From positions 10,478,001 through 10,542,000 of the forward strand of contig CM033111.1 in NCBI GenBank assembly GCA_019321725.1: 64,000 nt of DNA. The letters are read 5' to 3'. The position numbers and the translations under genes were made by a program. Positions 11,661-22,860 of the stretch are shown here, piece after piece; the first letter of the stretch is position 1; each line of letters starts with the position of its first letter. Source of the DNA: Paulownia fortunei (taxonomy: Eukaryota > Streptophyta > Magnoliopsida > Lamiales > Paulowniaceae). Under the pieces are notes generated by a model. The model saw only the letters and a program-made list of their open reading frames with translations, did not search any database and was not told the origin of the DNA.

Positions 11661-12955
11661 TGACATTGTTAATTTTCTTGTGATAGAAAAGATCTATCGC
11701 ATTGGAACTCTCAAGACAAAAAGAAGTTTTTGACTGAGGTAAAAAAAATTATTGGGATGATCCATACCTATTCAAATATTGTCCGGATTAAATCTTTCAA
11801 AGATGTGTGCCTGATAATGAGATAGATAATATTGTCAAATTTTGTCATTCAGAAGCATGTGGTGGTCATTTTTCTGTAAAGAAAACTACTGCAAAAATCT
11901 TGTAATATGGATTTTATTGGCCAACTCTTTTCAAAGACACTTATACTTTCTGCAAAAGTTGTAAAAATTGTCAAAAGTTAGGATCCCTTTCAAAGAGAAA
12001 TATGATGCCCCTACACCCTATCCTAGTGATTGAAATATTTGACTGTTGGGGTATTGATTTTATGGGGCCATTTCCATTATCATTTGGTTTTCTTTACATA
12101 TTGTTTGCCATAGATTATGTTTCAAAATAGATCGAGCCAATTCCTTGTCGAAATAATGATCACAAAATAGTGATAAATTTTTTTAAAGAAAATATTTTAA
12201 ATCGATTTGGAATTCCTAGATCTATTATCTGCAATGGGGGAAAATATTTTTGTAATAAAGTTTTCAGAACTTTAATGAGGAAATATGGAATCATACATAA
12301 AGTTGCAATCCCTTATCACCCTCAGACAAATGAACAAGTTGAACTTGCAAATAGGGAGATAAAATAAATTTTGGAGAAAATAATTAACCCAAATCGTAAA
12401 GATTGGTCTCTTACACTTACCGATACACTTTGAGCATATAGAACTGCTTTCAAAACATCATTAGGCATGTCTCCTTATAGGATAGTTTATGAAAAACCTT
12501 ATCATTTACCTATTGAACTTGAACATAAAACTTATTGGGCAATCAACATGTTTAACTTCAACATTGATGAAACTTCAAAATTATGAAAATTGCAAATCAA
12601 TGAATTTCAAGAACTGAAAAATGATGCATATGAGAATTCTAAAATTTATAAAGTAAGAATCAAAGATTTTCATGATAATAAAATTTCAAGAAAAATATTT
12701 GAGGTTAGTCAAAAGGTTTTGCTTTATAATTCTCGATTGCATTTATTTTTTAGAAAATTGAGATCAAGGTGGAGTAGTTCTTTTGTTGTAAAAAAAGTAT
12801 ATCCTTATGGGGCGATTGACATTGAGAATTCTAGAAATGGTAACATATTCAAAGTAAATGGACAAAAAATTAAACCATTTCTAGAAAATCAATTTTCAGA
12901 AAATCAATTTTCACAAGAGAAAATTATTTTTCTTTCTAACCCTTGTTATGATTAG
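11661..12955 (+). pseudogene. Athila-A integrase (broken)
   Basis: An H2C2 zinc-binding region (FCHSEACGGHFSVKKT, then FCKSCKNCQKLG) precedes the catalytic core. The first Asp is in GIDFMGPFP. The second Asp position, normally SDGG, reads CNGG, so the catalytic Asp is lost. The QVELANREI segment keeps the Glu. The C-terminal part runs to a TAG at 12953-12955 and carries a 15-bp duplication giving ENQFSENQFS. Several in-frame stops are present (for example 12365-12367). It would insert cDNA into the host genome. Confidence 0.9.
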
Positions 12956-13007
12956 TGTTGTATATACTTATTTTCTCTGACATTATTTTTTTTATTTTCC
13001 CGATTAA

Positions 13008-13778
13008 ATGGCAAATAACAGTACTCCGTAGCTATAAAAGTCAGACTTGTCAATTTCCCAAACAACTGAAATCTTTGTACAAATTTTCTTTACTTTTCTC
13101 ATTCTCTTTTCTTGTTCTTTTCAAAATGGGTGACATTTTTCTAACTCCCAAGAAACGATTTCCTTTTCTTCCTAAAAATGTAATTTTGAAAATTTATAAA
13201 ATCAGGATTGAAAGATTGAGGATGCTTATGCATAAGGGCATCCCGGAGGACATACGATGGATAATTGAAGCAAAGGTAAGGGCAGGTGAGTTTTCACATG
13301 GGTTTTCAGATTTGTTTACTAGATACATGTCTGGTCTTGGTAAAAGCGCATATTCAAAAAAATGAAGGACGAAAAAAATGAATGTTTGTCATATTTGTGC
13401 TAGATGGACTTGCAACACAAAGTGTCGTTCTTTAGGAATGCTCTCTAAAAATCGAAAAAATAACTTAAATTCATTATGGATTGACTGAGTAAGGAGTCTT
13501 TAGATCACATTATATTGACTCTTGAGATGCATTCATGTGGATTGGTACAACGTGCAATTCTTAATTTATGGGATCGTTTTCGAAATAAAAATGAGCTTTA
13601 TAGTTTTGAAAATCTGACATTAAAAGACCCTGTTTGCTAGTTTATAAGAAAACTGAATGGGAAGTATATCCTCGACCCATAGAGGGTGTTTAAGCCATTA
13701 CTAGACGTAAAACCAGAGGAAGATGTGAGCCACAATCACAACTACATATACATACACGTGTTAGTAGGTAATTTTTAA
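13008..13778 (+). pseudogene. Unidentified cargo ORF with Cys cluster, copy A
   Basis: I do not recognise this family. It lies 3' of integrase and 147 bases before the LOG-like ORF, and the same ORF occurs at 55402-56174 in Athila-B, so it is a fixed part of this element family. The start ATGGCAAATAAC matches ATGGCGGATAAC in copy B. A clean open part begins at an inner Met (13126) and includes PKNVILKIYKIRIERLRML and IPEDIRWIIEAKVRAGEF, to a stop at 13363-13365. A second half, in changed frame, holds a CHICARWTCNTKC cluster (CX2CX4CX3C, zinc-finger-like), then ESLDHIILTLEMHSCGLVQ. Not obviously the Athila env-like protein; it could be a second captured host gene or an old element accessory ORF. 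Confidence 0.55.
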
Positions 13779-13925
13779 ATTTCGTATGTGTCCTTATTTC
13801 AACCTTTTTGACCAAAAAAAAAAGACATGCAATAAATGCGTTCCCTGTTCACACCTCAATAAATATCACCGTACTCACTCTATTTTTGCACAACTTATTT
13901 TCAAAAAGAAAAATAATTAAAAAAA

Positions 13926-14524
13926 ATGGAAGTTTCTTCAACTCGCAAATTTAATTCCATTTGTGTTTCTTGTGTATCCAATCTAGGAAAAAATGGTGAG
14001 TTTATAGGGACAGTCAATAACCTTGGTAGAACTTTAGCAGAAAGAAAATTCATTTAGTGTATGGGGGAGGCAGTTTGGGGTTAATGGGAAGTGTTGCTAT
14101 TTCTGCTTATGTAGGAGGTGTCAAAGTTTTGGGAGTTATCCCAAAATCTTTAACAGTACAGAATATCACAGGTATGACAATTGGAGATGAGCTAAAAGTG
14201 TCACATATTTAGGACAGAATACCTAACATGTTAAACAATGCGGATGCATTCATCATTCCACCTAGCAGTTTTGGTACACTGGAGGAATTATTTCAAGTTG
14301 TCTTTTGGGCACAACTCAACATTCACCAAAAACCTATAGGTATTCTTAATGTTAATGGTTTTTATGATGGTTTGCTATCTTTTGTAGATCATGCTGTGAA
14401 AAAAGGTTTTATTTCAACTTCTACGAGAAGAATCATCATTTCTGCTACGACACCAGACCAGCTGATTGATCAACTTCTAGCACGTGTGTCAGAACCTGAT
14501 CCAACCTTGGCCAATGTGGATTAG
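13926..14524 (+). pseudogene. LOG-like cytokinin-activating enzyme ORF captured in Athila-A (broken)
   Basis: LOG enzymes hydrolyse cytokinin nucleoside 5'-monophosphates to the active free base in the plant cytosol/nucleus. The translation is LOG-like from end to end: an N-terminal SICVSC.SNLGKN block, then (after a frameshift) VYGGGSLGLMG, VLGVIPKSL, NITGMTIGDEL, NADAFI, GTLEELFQVVFWAQLNIH, KPIGILNVNGFYDGLLSF and GFIS..R. At 599 nt it is about 199 codons, near the usual 200-220 aa. It has no introns, unlike plant LOG genes. One A is missing from a run at 14047-14050 relative to copy B, there is an in-frame TAG at 14210-14212 (shared with copy B), and the PGGxGT phosphoribosyl motif reads PPSSFGT. 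Non-functional as it stands; a shorter C-terminal piece from Met 14228 is open. Confidence 0.88.
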
Positions 14525-16250
14525 TCCAACAGAAACAATGATCGAAAATGTAAATTGAATTTGACTCTCAGTCTGTGATATTTATTATTATCTAATAGTA
14601 TGTGTTTTTTTTTTGTTTCAGCTTCAAGTGATATCTTTCAAACTCTACTTTTCTATCTATTCTTGACATTCGGGACAATGTCTCGATTAGGTTGGGGGGA
14701 GGGATAATTGATATCATGACTTGTATGTTCAATGTGTGTTTTTCTATTATTTAAAAAAAATCAAGCATGTTTTTTTATGGGTCCGTTGAAAGCATGAAAA
14801 AGGGTGGCTAAGTAAAGGGTAATTATAACACTCTTGAGACGCATCTCTATTTTTTGCATAACATGGCAGGTTTGTGAAGTTTTTAACAAATGTTTGTGAA
14901 TTACCAATTATTTTTTTGAGTCGTAGAGGTTGTTTTAACTTCAATGATTAAAATTAAGCATGAATAATATGGTTTGATTGATAATGGGTGTTGTTTTGGA
15001 CTTTGATATTGTTATTTGGTTAATATATTTTTGCGATAATTATACTCAAATTTTATTTTGCATAAATAGTTATGTTATTTAGTGTGAAGACAATCATGTC
15101 AAAATAGATAGTTCTTATGGCCTTGCTCTAATCATCACTTGAATCTTCAACATGTAGGGGTTGAGTATTAGAACTTTTACTTTTAGTTTGTCGAGGCGAA
15201 CGACTGATAGTGCACCACTAGAAAAATGATTAAGGCACTAAGCTTTCTAGCATCATTACCAAATCAGCTTATTCCCTATATGATGTTTCAAGAAAATATC
15301 CCCCTAGTAAACCACTTTGAGCCTTACAATAAATAAATATTTTTTTCTGTAACTATATCTTTTTACCTAGCCTAAATACACTATTATCCAACCCTTGTTC
15401 TAAAAATGATTGGAGTTTAAGAGACATTCAATTAACAACTTGAACTTACAAAAGAAATTCAGGTTAGAATAGAAGATAAGTGTGGGGGAGTTTCTTTTAA
15501 AAGAAAAAAATAATAATAAAAAAAAATAGAAGAAAAAAAATTTACAAAGTGCTACAAGTTGCAACTAAAAATGAGATGTTACAAGATGAATAAAAGGGGT
15601 CCTATTCAATAATAATAGACCCCAGTGTGAAATTTATGGAGTTTGAGAATTCTTCATCGATAAATTCTATATCTCTAATTCCATGAAGTTTTTAGAACCT
15701 TTGTTGTATCTTATCCTTTTTATTTCTTAGCTACATCACCACCCTTTGGCCCCATTACAACCTTTGTTGAAAACCTCTTGATTTCGTGTGGTGCCTTCAT
15801 TGTAGTGGAGATTTACAGCAAAGGAAGAGCCTATGATGTTTAACTTTTCTGTTAGAGATTGGGTGATGGTTTTGTAAGGTTTTATGAGAATTCACTTTTT
15901 TGAAATATGCATAGTTTCATCACTATTGACATTAACTGTCCACACACACACTTGAGTATGCTTATTGTGGAAATGTATTGATTTTTGAATGACTAAGAGT
16001 TAAACTCAATACTTGTTTGATTTTATTTCCATATTACATTGTTACTTCATGAGAACAAAAGTTGGAAGATAGTTATTATAGGTGTTTGTAGGTATCACTG
16101 CTGGAAACCTTCATGAGACTATAACTCATCCTCTATGGGCCACGTAGGGGTTTAAAAGCTTGTTGCATAACTAAATCCAATCGTGATTTCCTACAAAAGT
16201 GGATTAGTTTATGTTTGTTTTAAGCTTGCTCGACGACAAGCAAGGGTTAA
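14525..16250 (+). other. Athila-A 3' non-coding region with internal purine tracts
   Basis: No coding signal is seen. The region is matched by 56938-58726 in Athila-B. It contains two extra G-rich purine tracts resembling the true polypurine tract: about 14691-14706 and 15479-15490. Long non-coding stretches before the 3' LTR are usual in large Athila/Tat elements. Confidence 0.7.
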
Positions 16251-16263
16251 GTGTGGGGGAATT
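16251..16263 (+). other. Athila-A polypurine tract
   Basis: GTGTGGGGGAATT lies directly before the 3' LTR start (TGATAAGTG at 16264), where plus-strand DNA synthesis is primed. The equivalent in Athila-B at 58727-58740 is nearly the same. Confidence 0.85.
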
Positions 16264-16859
16264 TGATAAGTGCATATTTTGACATATTTTTGTATCAAAT
16301 CCTTTTTACTTTTCTTGGTTTATTCTTGTTAATATTATTATTTTATTAATGTTTTGTGTTAGGGAATAAATGGAAGCATGTTTCCAAACTTGTGCAGTTT
16401 TTGTAATTTAAGCATAACTTCAGGATCAAAAGCCCTATGGATCTGAAGCTTGTTTCATTTGAAATCCAAGAGATAGAGGTACAACTTTTTTGTTGGAAGC
16501 TCAGTTCAATTCAGTCTTGATGATAGCATAAAATTCGTTCAAGTAGTTGCACAAAATGGATAACCAAAATTCATATCAGAGTTCAGCCCAGTATTGACTT
16601 ATTTTACCAATTGAGTTATATTTCTTGAGCCCAAATTTATTTTAGGCTGAAATTCGAATATGTTATATCCAAGAGGTAAATAAACAAGTTTTCTGCAGAT
16701 AAGATGGTGTGAAAATGTGTCAAAATGGTAAAAACATAGGCTTCAAGTTGCTGCTATTGTTAAAGGCGGCTCTTGGATATGACTCCGTAATTTGACCATA
16801 TCTCTTTCATCCAAACACCAAATTTAACAAAAGATATATGAAAATATATCAGTGCCGAA

Positions 16860-19336
16860 TGTAATACCCGAGCCTCGCGCTACTCACCTGGCCAATATAG
16901 TTCATACATTTTATGCCACGTATGTGTCATTGCATTTTAATTGATATTTCATAATGCATTATATTTTATACGGTATTTTAATAATTAAACTTTTGAAGTT
17001 GTCACCGATATTAGTTTCCAAATTCTTTAACCTAATTGGTTGAGTTGGTACTGAGATATGAGAATTTAAGTGTCAACTATCAGATAATATTATGATATAC
17101 GTAAATGAAAGGTGGCATCATTGTATTTATCGGTGTAGGATAAATTATGCAAATAAATTAATTAGGGAGAAAATAATGATAGTAATAGTAATAATAATAA
17201 TAATAATAAAAGAAAATAATGACATTATCATATTAATTAAGAGGGTGTAATTTTAATATAAAATAAATTTAGGGGCTTATAAATAAATATATATAAAAAT
17301 AAATAAATAATATTTTGTATTGATTATATAGAAAAAAAATATAAAAATATAAATATAATATATATGGTGTGTAATATAATATATATATATATATATGTAT
17401 ACACGTGTAGTGTATACATATATATATGATGAGGATAAGCATATGGAGTGTATACATATATATATGATAAGGATAAGTATATATATAATATATTGTATTA
17501 GATTACTTTAATACTAATGTTAATGTTAAGTATATATATAATATATTATATTAATTTCTTTAATACTAATGTTAAGGATAAGTATATATATAATATATTA
17601 CATTATGTTTTCTTAACAGAGATATTTTAAAACACACCACACAAACACACGGCTACAGAAAAGGAAAGGAAAAGAGAAGAAAAAAAAAGTGGCGGAAGAA
17701 GAAATAGTGTGAACAAACTTCCATAGTAGAAATTTGAGAAAATTTTAGGTAAGTCCCTTCTTATTTTTTTACGGATAAAAATATATATTTATGTCATTTA
17801 TTTCTAATTTGAAAGAAAATTTTTGATTCAAGTTAATTAGTTATCTACCTGTGAGATAATACCTTTAATTTGAAATTAGTTAAAAATATTTAATTTTATT
17901 ATCTTGTATTAATTGGATGATGGAATTAATTAATTAAGGGATTGATTACAGGATTATAACATATCAATTAAATAATATTATAATAAATTTAAGACGAAAA
18001 ATTAAAGTATTTAAAAGGTTCTGATTGGGGTGAAATATAAAAATTTTAAGGTTTGATTGTTAATTAAATTTAAGATTTAAGAACCCTTATGAAATTTGAT
18101 AGAGAAACATATTGATTAAGAATGAAAATTAATACGTTATACTTTTACAGGCCGCCTTATATCTAAAGTTATGGAGGAGAATCTTGTTAACCTTCAGTAG
18201 GATATCAAAGCTGGAAGGTAAGTGAAAATTCATTTGCAATTACAATGCATGGACATAGTATTTCTTGACTTATTTATATTAAATGTGATCATTGTGTCTT
18301 GATGAGTATTATAAATATCTTGTACTGCATACGTTGTTTAGATGACAGGACATGGATTCACTGTGTCATTGAACTTGCCATTCATCAACATTTACACGTG
18401 CATGCATAACACGTGCTCACAGTTGAGATTTTACATGCATAACATTATTTTCAGAAAGAAAATATTTTGGTTGGTCACTACTAATGTATTGAGGCCCATG
18501 TGTGGCTTATTTATATGATATTTAGGGCGCCGCAAGTATTACTTTTTGGAGGATCATAGAGGTTGACAGAGGGTGTGCCTCTGATGGTCCTGAGAGGGTG
18601 GACCACTTGACTGTACCCTTATTGACGTCGCTGGTGGGAATACTTCTGGAGGGTCACAGGAAAAGACAGGGGGTGGACCTTTGGTCATCCCAGGAGATGG
18701 CCCCCGGACTGTGTCGATCTATTTATGGCCATGTGATTATTGATATTATTGAAAGCTCTATCCGGTACATAGTAGGTGGGCCAAGGGCCCAGTGATGGAA
18801 AATAATTTCGAATGAAATGATTTTGATGCATGAGTTCGCATTCTTATCATAATCTCATAGAAATGCATTGCATTTATGTTGAATTATCCCCTTCAGCATG
18901 CATGATTTTCATTTACTAAGTATTAGCTCACGTAGTTCATGCATTATAGGTGAGTTTGATGATACTTGAAGCCATGGACTTACTGAACGAGCGGCTGGAG
19001 CTCCTACAGGTTCTGAGGATCAGTGTACATGGATGACAACCTGTTGGGCTGGTTGTTAACTTATTTGATTTTGGAGTTTATTGTATTAGGTTTTGGGATT
19101 TGTACTGTGTGTTACTTTTAAAACTTTTCTATACATGGGTATGTAAATGTTATGGTTGTTATGGGTCCTCTGCAGGTATATATATATTAGTTTGTGAGTG
19201 AGAAAAATAGTTTATTATTTATTATGCTGTTACAGGAAGAAAAATAAAATAAAATTGTACATGCACACAGGATTTATCATGTGAAAATTATTATATCTAT
19301 AAATATATATGTGTGTGTAGTATTGGGGGTGTTACA
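16860..19336. mobile_element. Nested solo LTR (2477 bp), probably Gypsy/Tekay-type
   Basis: It starts TGTAATACCCGAG and ends GGGGGTGTTACA, with inverted TGTAA/TTACA ends and a perfect 5-bp target duplication CCGAA (16855-16859 and 19337-19341). No primer site, polypurine tract or pol motif is inside, so it is a solo LTR left by recombination between two LTRs. The TGTAAYACCC start and the GGTGGGCCAAGGGCCC block near 18776 resemble Del/Tekay chromovirus LTRs, from memory. A short segment around 18210-18280 is related to 61170-61235. Confidence 0.85.
17475..17603. repeat. Tandem repeat of 52-53 bp in the solo LTR
   Basis: AAGTATATATATAATATATT recurs at 17475, 17528 and 17580. The first two units include the shared TTTAATACTAATGTTAA stretch; the third is partial. 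A related AT-rich stretch (TGTATACATATATATATGA) is also duplicated just upstream, around 17410-17465. Confidence 0.85.
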
Positions 19337-20361
19337 CCGAAAAATCTACAATTTTGATTCTTCATTTACCTTTAAAATCTGGTTGTATCTAACCAAAAAA
19401 TGCAATTCAATTCAGTGGGTGAGAAATTTGTGTAACAACTTACCAATTCTTGGCAACTAGCATACCACTTGATTAACCCCTTCATTATTTGTTTGGCCTC
19501 TAGCTTACTTCAAGTACTATAAATAGGTCATGTATTAAGCTTATAAGAGGAGGGGGGTAGAGGGTTTCTTTAGGGTAAGTTATCTAGTTTGTATGTTTTC
19601 TATTATTGTAAGCTTTCTAGTAGTAATAGAAATGTATTCTCTAGTTTCTCTTATATTTTTAGTCTTTACTACTTTTATTATATCTTTCTAAATTTTATTT
19701 TATTGAGGAAAAATGGTGAATCTCTTGGTGGAGGAAGAGAAATGGTTATAAGGGTAGAAATTGTTTAAGTATGTTGTATTATTATTTTTATTTTTGATCT
19801 AAACCCTACTTGTTTTGTGCTGATTCTTGATTTATGTATCTCCAATGGTACAACAAATACTTGCATTCATTTAGCTTATTGTATGGTTTTACCCCACCGA
19901 CTGCTAATGTGAAACCTTAATTTGTTGTTGATGAAGTTGTGCATAAATGCTTGATCCCACAAATAAGTGTTGGCGTTAAGAGATAATTTGCAATAATAAG
20001 ACAATATCATGATTACCTTATTATATGAGTTACTTGATAATATCTTCCCATTGGAACCTTCATTATGTATGAATTTCAATTGTGGCAATTAATAGAGGTA
20101 AAAAGAATAAATAACCATTTCTCTATCCAAAACTCAAGAGTGGATCCCTAATCCTCAATACTTTTATTACTTCGATTTTTCTTTAATTACATCATACATT
20201 AATTGTTCATATATTTTGATTCACATAAACTCCATCTTTTTAGAAATATAAACTTGAATTCTTCAAACAACTTCCCTATGGATCGATCTTGGACTCACGA
20301 GAAATTTATTACTTACTACAACCTACACTTAGGTTTGCAACCTTAAAGTTGTAGCACATGA

Positions 20362-20820
20362 ATATGATTTTCTTGCAATAAACTGCTACGTAGTACTTGG
20401 TAAACCTGTTGCTTATATACCGCCCTTTCATTCCTATAAATACGAGGATGTTCTCTTTATTTTAAGAAAAATCGAAAGACACACAATTGGAGAGATATTT
20501 TAGAGAGTTTGAGATTATAGAAAATTGAGAGTTGGGAAATACTTGAGAGAGAATTTTATTGAATAAATAATAAGATTATTTTCTTTGAGTGTTAGGGTTT
20601 AATGGAGAATACTTTCTCTAATTATTCTAAACTCTCGATTGTTATTTCTATTATAGTAGAATCACTCCTCTGCTCATGGACATAGGCTTGTTATTAGTCT
20701 AACCACGTAAACACTAATGTCATTTTATTTTCTCCATTTATTTTATTATTTTATTATCATCTTATTTAAACAAATATACCATGTGATTTGGGTACCAGCC
20801 TATCAAATTGGTATTAGAGC
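20362..20820 (+). repeat. Copia-2 5' LTR, second part, and primer binding site
   Basis: This resumes the LTR interrupted at 5848 and matches 25096-25543. With 5491-5848 it makes about 802 bp, against about 808 bp for the 3' LTR. A TATAAATA box at about 20436 is the probable promoter. The LTR ends near 20805, and TGGTATTAGAGC at 20809-20820 is the tRNA-Met primer site with one change from TGGTATCAGAGC. Confidence 0.85.
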
Positions 20821-20859
20821 GTTGGTTGGTACATTTGTTTTGTAATTTTCTATTAAGTC

Positions 20860-21560
20860 AAGATATCGACGACTAAATTTGATATTGATAAGTTTGATCA
20901 AAAGATCAACTTTACATTATGGCAAATAATGATGCATGTTGTCCTTATTCAGAATGGAGTCCAGAAGGTTTTATCAAGTGTTAAACCACTAGATATGACA
21001 GAGGACAAGTGAAAGGAGATTGATGAGAAGGCCCATTCATCTATCTAGTTATCTCTCACAAATAAAGTTTTGCATGAGGTTATATCTATGAAAACCACAA
21101 AGTGTTATGGGATAAATTGGAATCTCTCTACCTGCAAAAAGACCCTTTCAAACAAACTGGATAAGAAACAGTGCTTGTATTCACTACGAATAAGTGAAGG
21201 TATATCTCTCAATTCTCATATTAATGAATTTGAATCAATTATTATAGATATACAAAATCTTGATGTGACAATTGATGATGAAGATAAGGCTTTGTTATTG
21301 TTGTATTCATTACCCTCTTCATATAGACATTTTACAGAAACTATGTTATATGGAAAATATATTATTTTTCTGAAGGATGTTAAATCTGCTTTGGAAACAA
21401 AAGAAAAGATTGATCATGATATCACTGGGCAATCTAGTGATAGTCAGGCACAGGGTCTATATGCAAGAGGAAGATCCAAATAGAAGGAATCAAGCAGAAG
21501 TAGGCCAAGATCAAGATCAAAATCTAGAAATAAAATTATATGGTGGCACTATAAAGGGCA
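20860..21560 (+). pseudogene. Copia-2 gag (broken)
   Basis: An early part reads KFDQKINFTLWQIMM, a typical Tork gag start, and is then interrupted by stops. The open stretch 21070-21483 has the UBN2 gag core with LYSLRISEGISLNSHINEFE and LLLYSLPSSYRHFTETMLYG. A following Arg/Ser-rich segment leads into a ruined zinc knuckle (WWHYKGHVHKNY, where the Cys residues are lost). Confidence 0.85.
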
Positions 21561-21599
21561 TGTTCACAAAAATTATGGTTAGCTGTAGAAAAAAAATGC

Positions 21600-22860
21600 T
21601 CCACATGACAAAAATTGAAGATCCTGGCAAGGCTAGTGTTGCTGAATATGGAGATGGTACTGATGTCCTCTTTGTGACATAGGATCGTGCTAGATCGAAA
21701 GATGAGTGGATTATGGATTATGGGGAATAATGTCCTATGTAAAACTATTGGCATAGGAACAATTATCCAAATATATGATGGCATTGAGAGAATGTTGACT
21801 GATGTGAGGCATGTTCTTACCTTGAAAATGAATCTCATCTCATTGGGTACCCTTGATGCTAATAGGTGTAGATTTTTAGCTGAAGGTGGAGTATTGAAAG
21901 TCAGTAAAGGTGTACGGGTTGAGCTAGAAAGGTTGGCAATCTATACATGTTACAAGGCTCCACAGTTATAGGTTCTGCAATAGTTTCTTCATCATGTCAG
22001 ATGCTAATGTTACAAAATTATGGCAAATAAAGTTTGAGCATATGAGCAAGAAGGGCCTAACCTTGTTGAGTAAACGAGGACTTCTTTGTGGCCAAATTAT
22101 TAGAAAGATGGATTTCTGTGAACATTATGCATTTGGAAAATAACGGAGGCTTAGCTTTGGCACTGGAATTCATAGAACAAAAAGTTCTTTGGATTATATT
22201 TGCTCTGATCTTTGGGGTACCAGTTCCGTCAAAAGGAGGAGTTTGATATTTATTGACTTTCATTGATGAATTTTCAAGAAAAGTCACAGTGTATTTTCTG
22301 AAGCATAAGAATGATGTTCTTGATACTTTCAAGAAATGGAAGACTTTGATTCGAGAAGTAGACTGGGAAGCATATTAAAAGAATCCGAACAGATAATGGT
22401 CTAGAATTTTACAGGGGATATTTTAACAGGTTTTATGAAACTTAAGGGATTGTTAGACATTACATGGTAGTTAAAACTCCATAGCATAATAGCTTAGCAG
22501 AACGCATGAATAGAATTCTTTTGGAAATGGCTTGGTGTATGCTTTCCAATGCTAGTTTGTCCAAGGATTTTGGGCTAAAGCAATTTCCACAACTTATTTT
22601 CTTGTGAACCACTCACCATCCATAGTGATCGAGTTCAAGACTCCTAAAGAGGTATGGTTTGGTAAACCCGCTGATTACTCAAATTTAAGAATTTTTGGGT
22701 GTTCTGCTTCTATGCATGTTAGTGAAGGGAAATTGGAGCCTAGAGCTAAAAAAATATACTTTTCTTGGTTTTGCTTCTGGGGTGTCCTGATCCCAGTTCA
22801 CCTAAATTTTTTATTAATAGAGATGTTATATTTGATGAATCTGCTCTACTAATCCCGAGA
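21600..22860 (+). pseudogene. Copia-2 protease, pre-integrase and integrase (broken)
   Basis: The stretch 21687-21971 gives the C-terminal half of the protease (LTDVRHVLTLKMNLISLGTL) and the start of pre-integrase. Integrase follows at about 21990-22850 over several frames: KSSLDYICSDLWG and LIFIDFH in the first part, then a PSIVIEFKTPKEVWFGKPADYS segment and FGCSA near 22604-22740, which is the usual integrase-end block. Frameshifts and stops are numerous. Confidence 0.8.

Larger units (their letters stand above)
5849..20356 (+). mobile_element. Athila-A: Athila-type Gypsy element carrying cargo genes
   Basis: A complete LTR retrotransposon, 14508 bp including a nested solo LTR. It begins TGATAAGTG and ends GTTGTAGCA, with a perfect 5-bp target duplication CATGA at 5844-5848 and 20357-20361. 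Order: 5' LTR, tRNA-Asp primer site, gag, protease, RT, RNase H, integrase, an unidentified Cys-cluster ORF, a LOG-like ORF, about 1.7 kb of non-coding DNA, a polypurine tract and the 3' LTR. Gag and pol motifs (KLKLFPFSLKDKAKNWLNSL, DLGAS-type protease, FMDDFSIFG) are those of the Athila/Tat branch. By eye the LTRs differ at roughly 6-7% of the first 200 positions, so it is not a recent insertion. All ORFs are broken. Confidence 0.95.
16264..20356 (+). repeat. Athila-A 3' LTR, split by a solo LTR
   Basis: It aligns with the 5' LTR over 16264-16859 and 19342-20356. Removing the nested element (16860-19336) and one CCGAA copy leaves 1611 bp, exactly the 5' LTR length. The open frame at 19876-20088 corresponds to the one at 6979-7191 in the 5' LTR and is not a gene. 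Confidence 0.95.

Noticed and set aside
12955..13365. Start of the unidentified cargo ORF at 12955
   Set aside because: The reading frame opens at the integrase stop, but the first part is not shared with Athila-B; the matching ATG pair is at 13008 and 55402.
14228..14524. A free-standing functional 98-aa LOG-like protein
   Set aside because: It lacks the N-terminal Rossmann half and the PGG of the PGGxGT motif, and sits inside a decayed retrotransposon. Kept only as part of a pseudogene.
17269..17457. 62-codon Ile/Tyr-rich ORF
   Set aside because: Product of AT microsatellite sequence in the solo LTR.
16860..19336. A DNA transposon because of TGTAA/TTACA inverted ends
   Set aside because: TG..CA ends with a 5-bp target duplication, no transposase and the internal LTR-like blocks fit a solo LTR better.
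19876..20088. 70-codon ORF also present at 6979-7191, suggesting a conserved gene
   Set aside because: Both copies lie at the same place in the two LTRs of Athila-A, so conservation reflects LTR duplication, not coding.
5849..20356. Integrated caulimovirus (pararetrovirus)
   Set aside because: LTRs, target duplications, integrase and RNase H-integrase order identify Gypsy/Athila; no movement or coat protein motifs.
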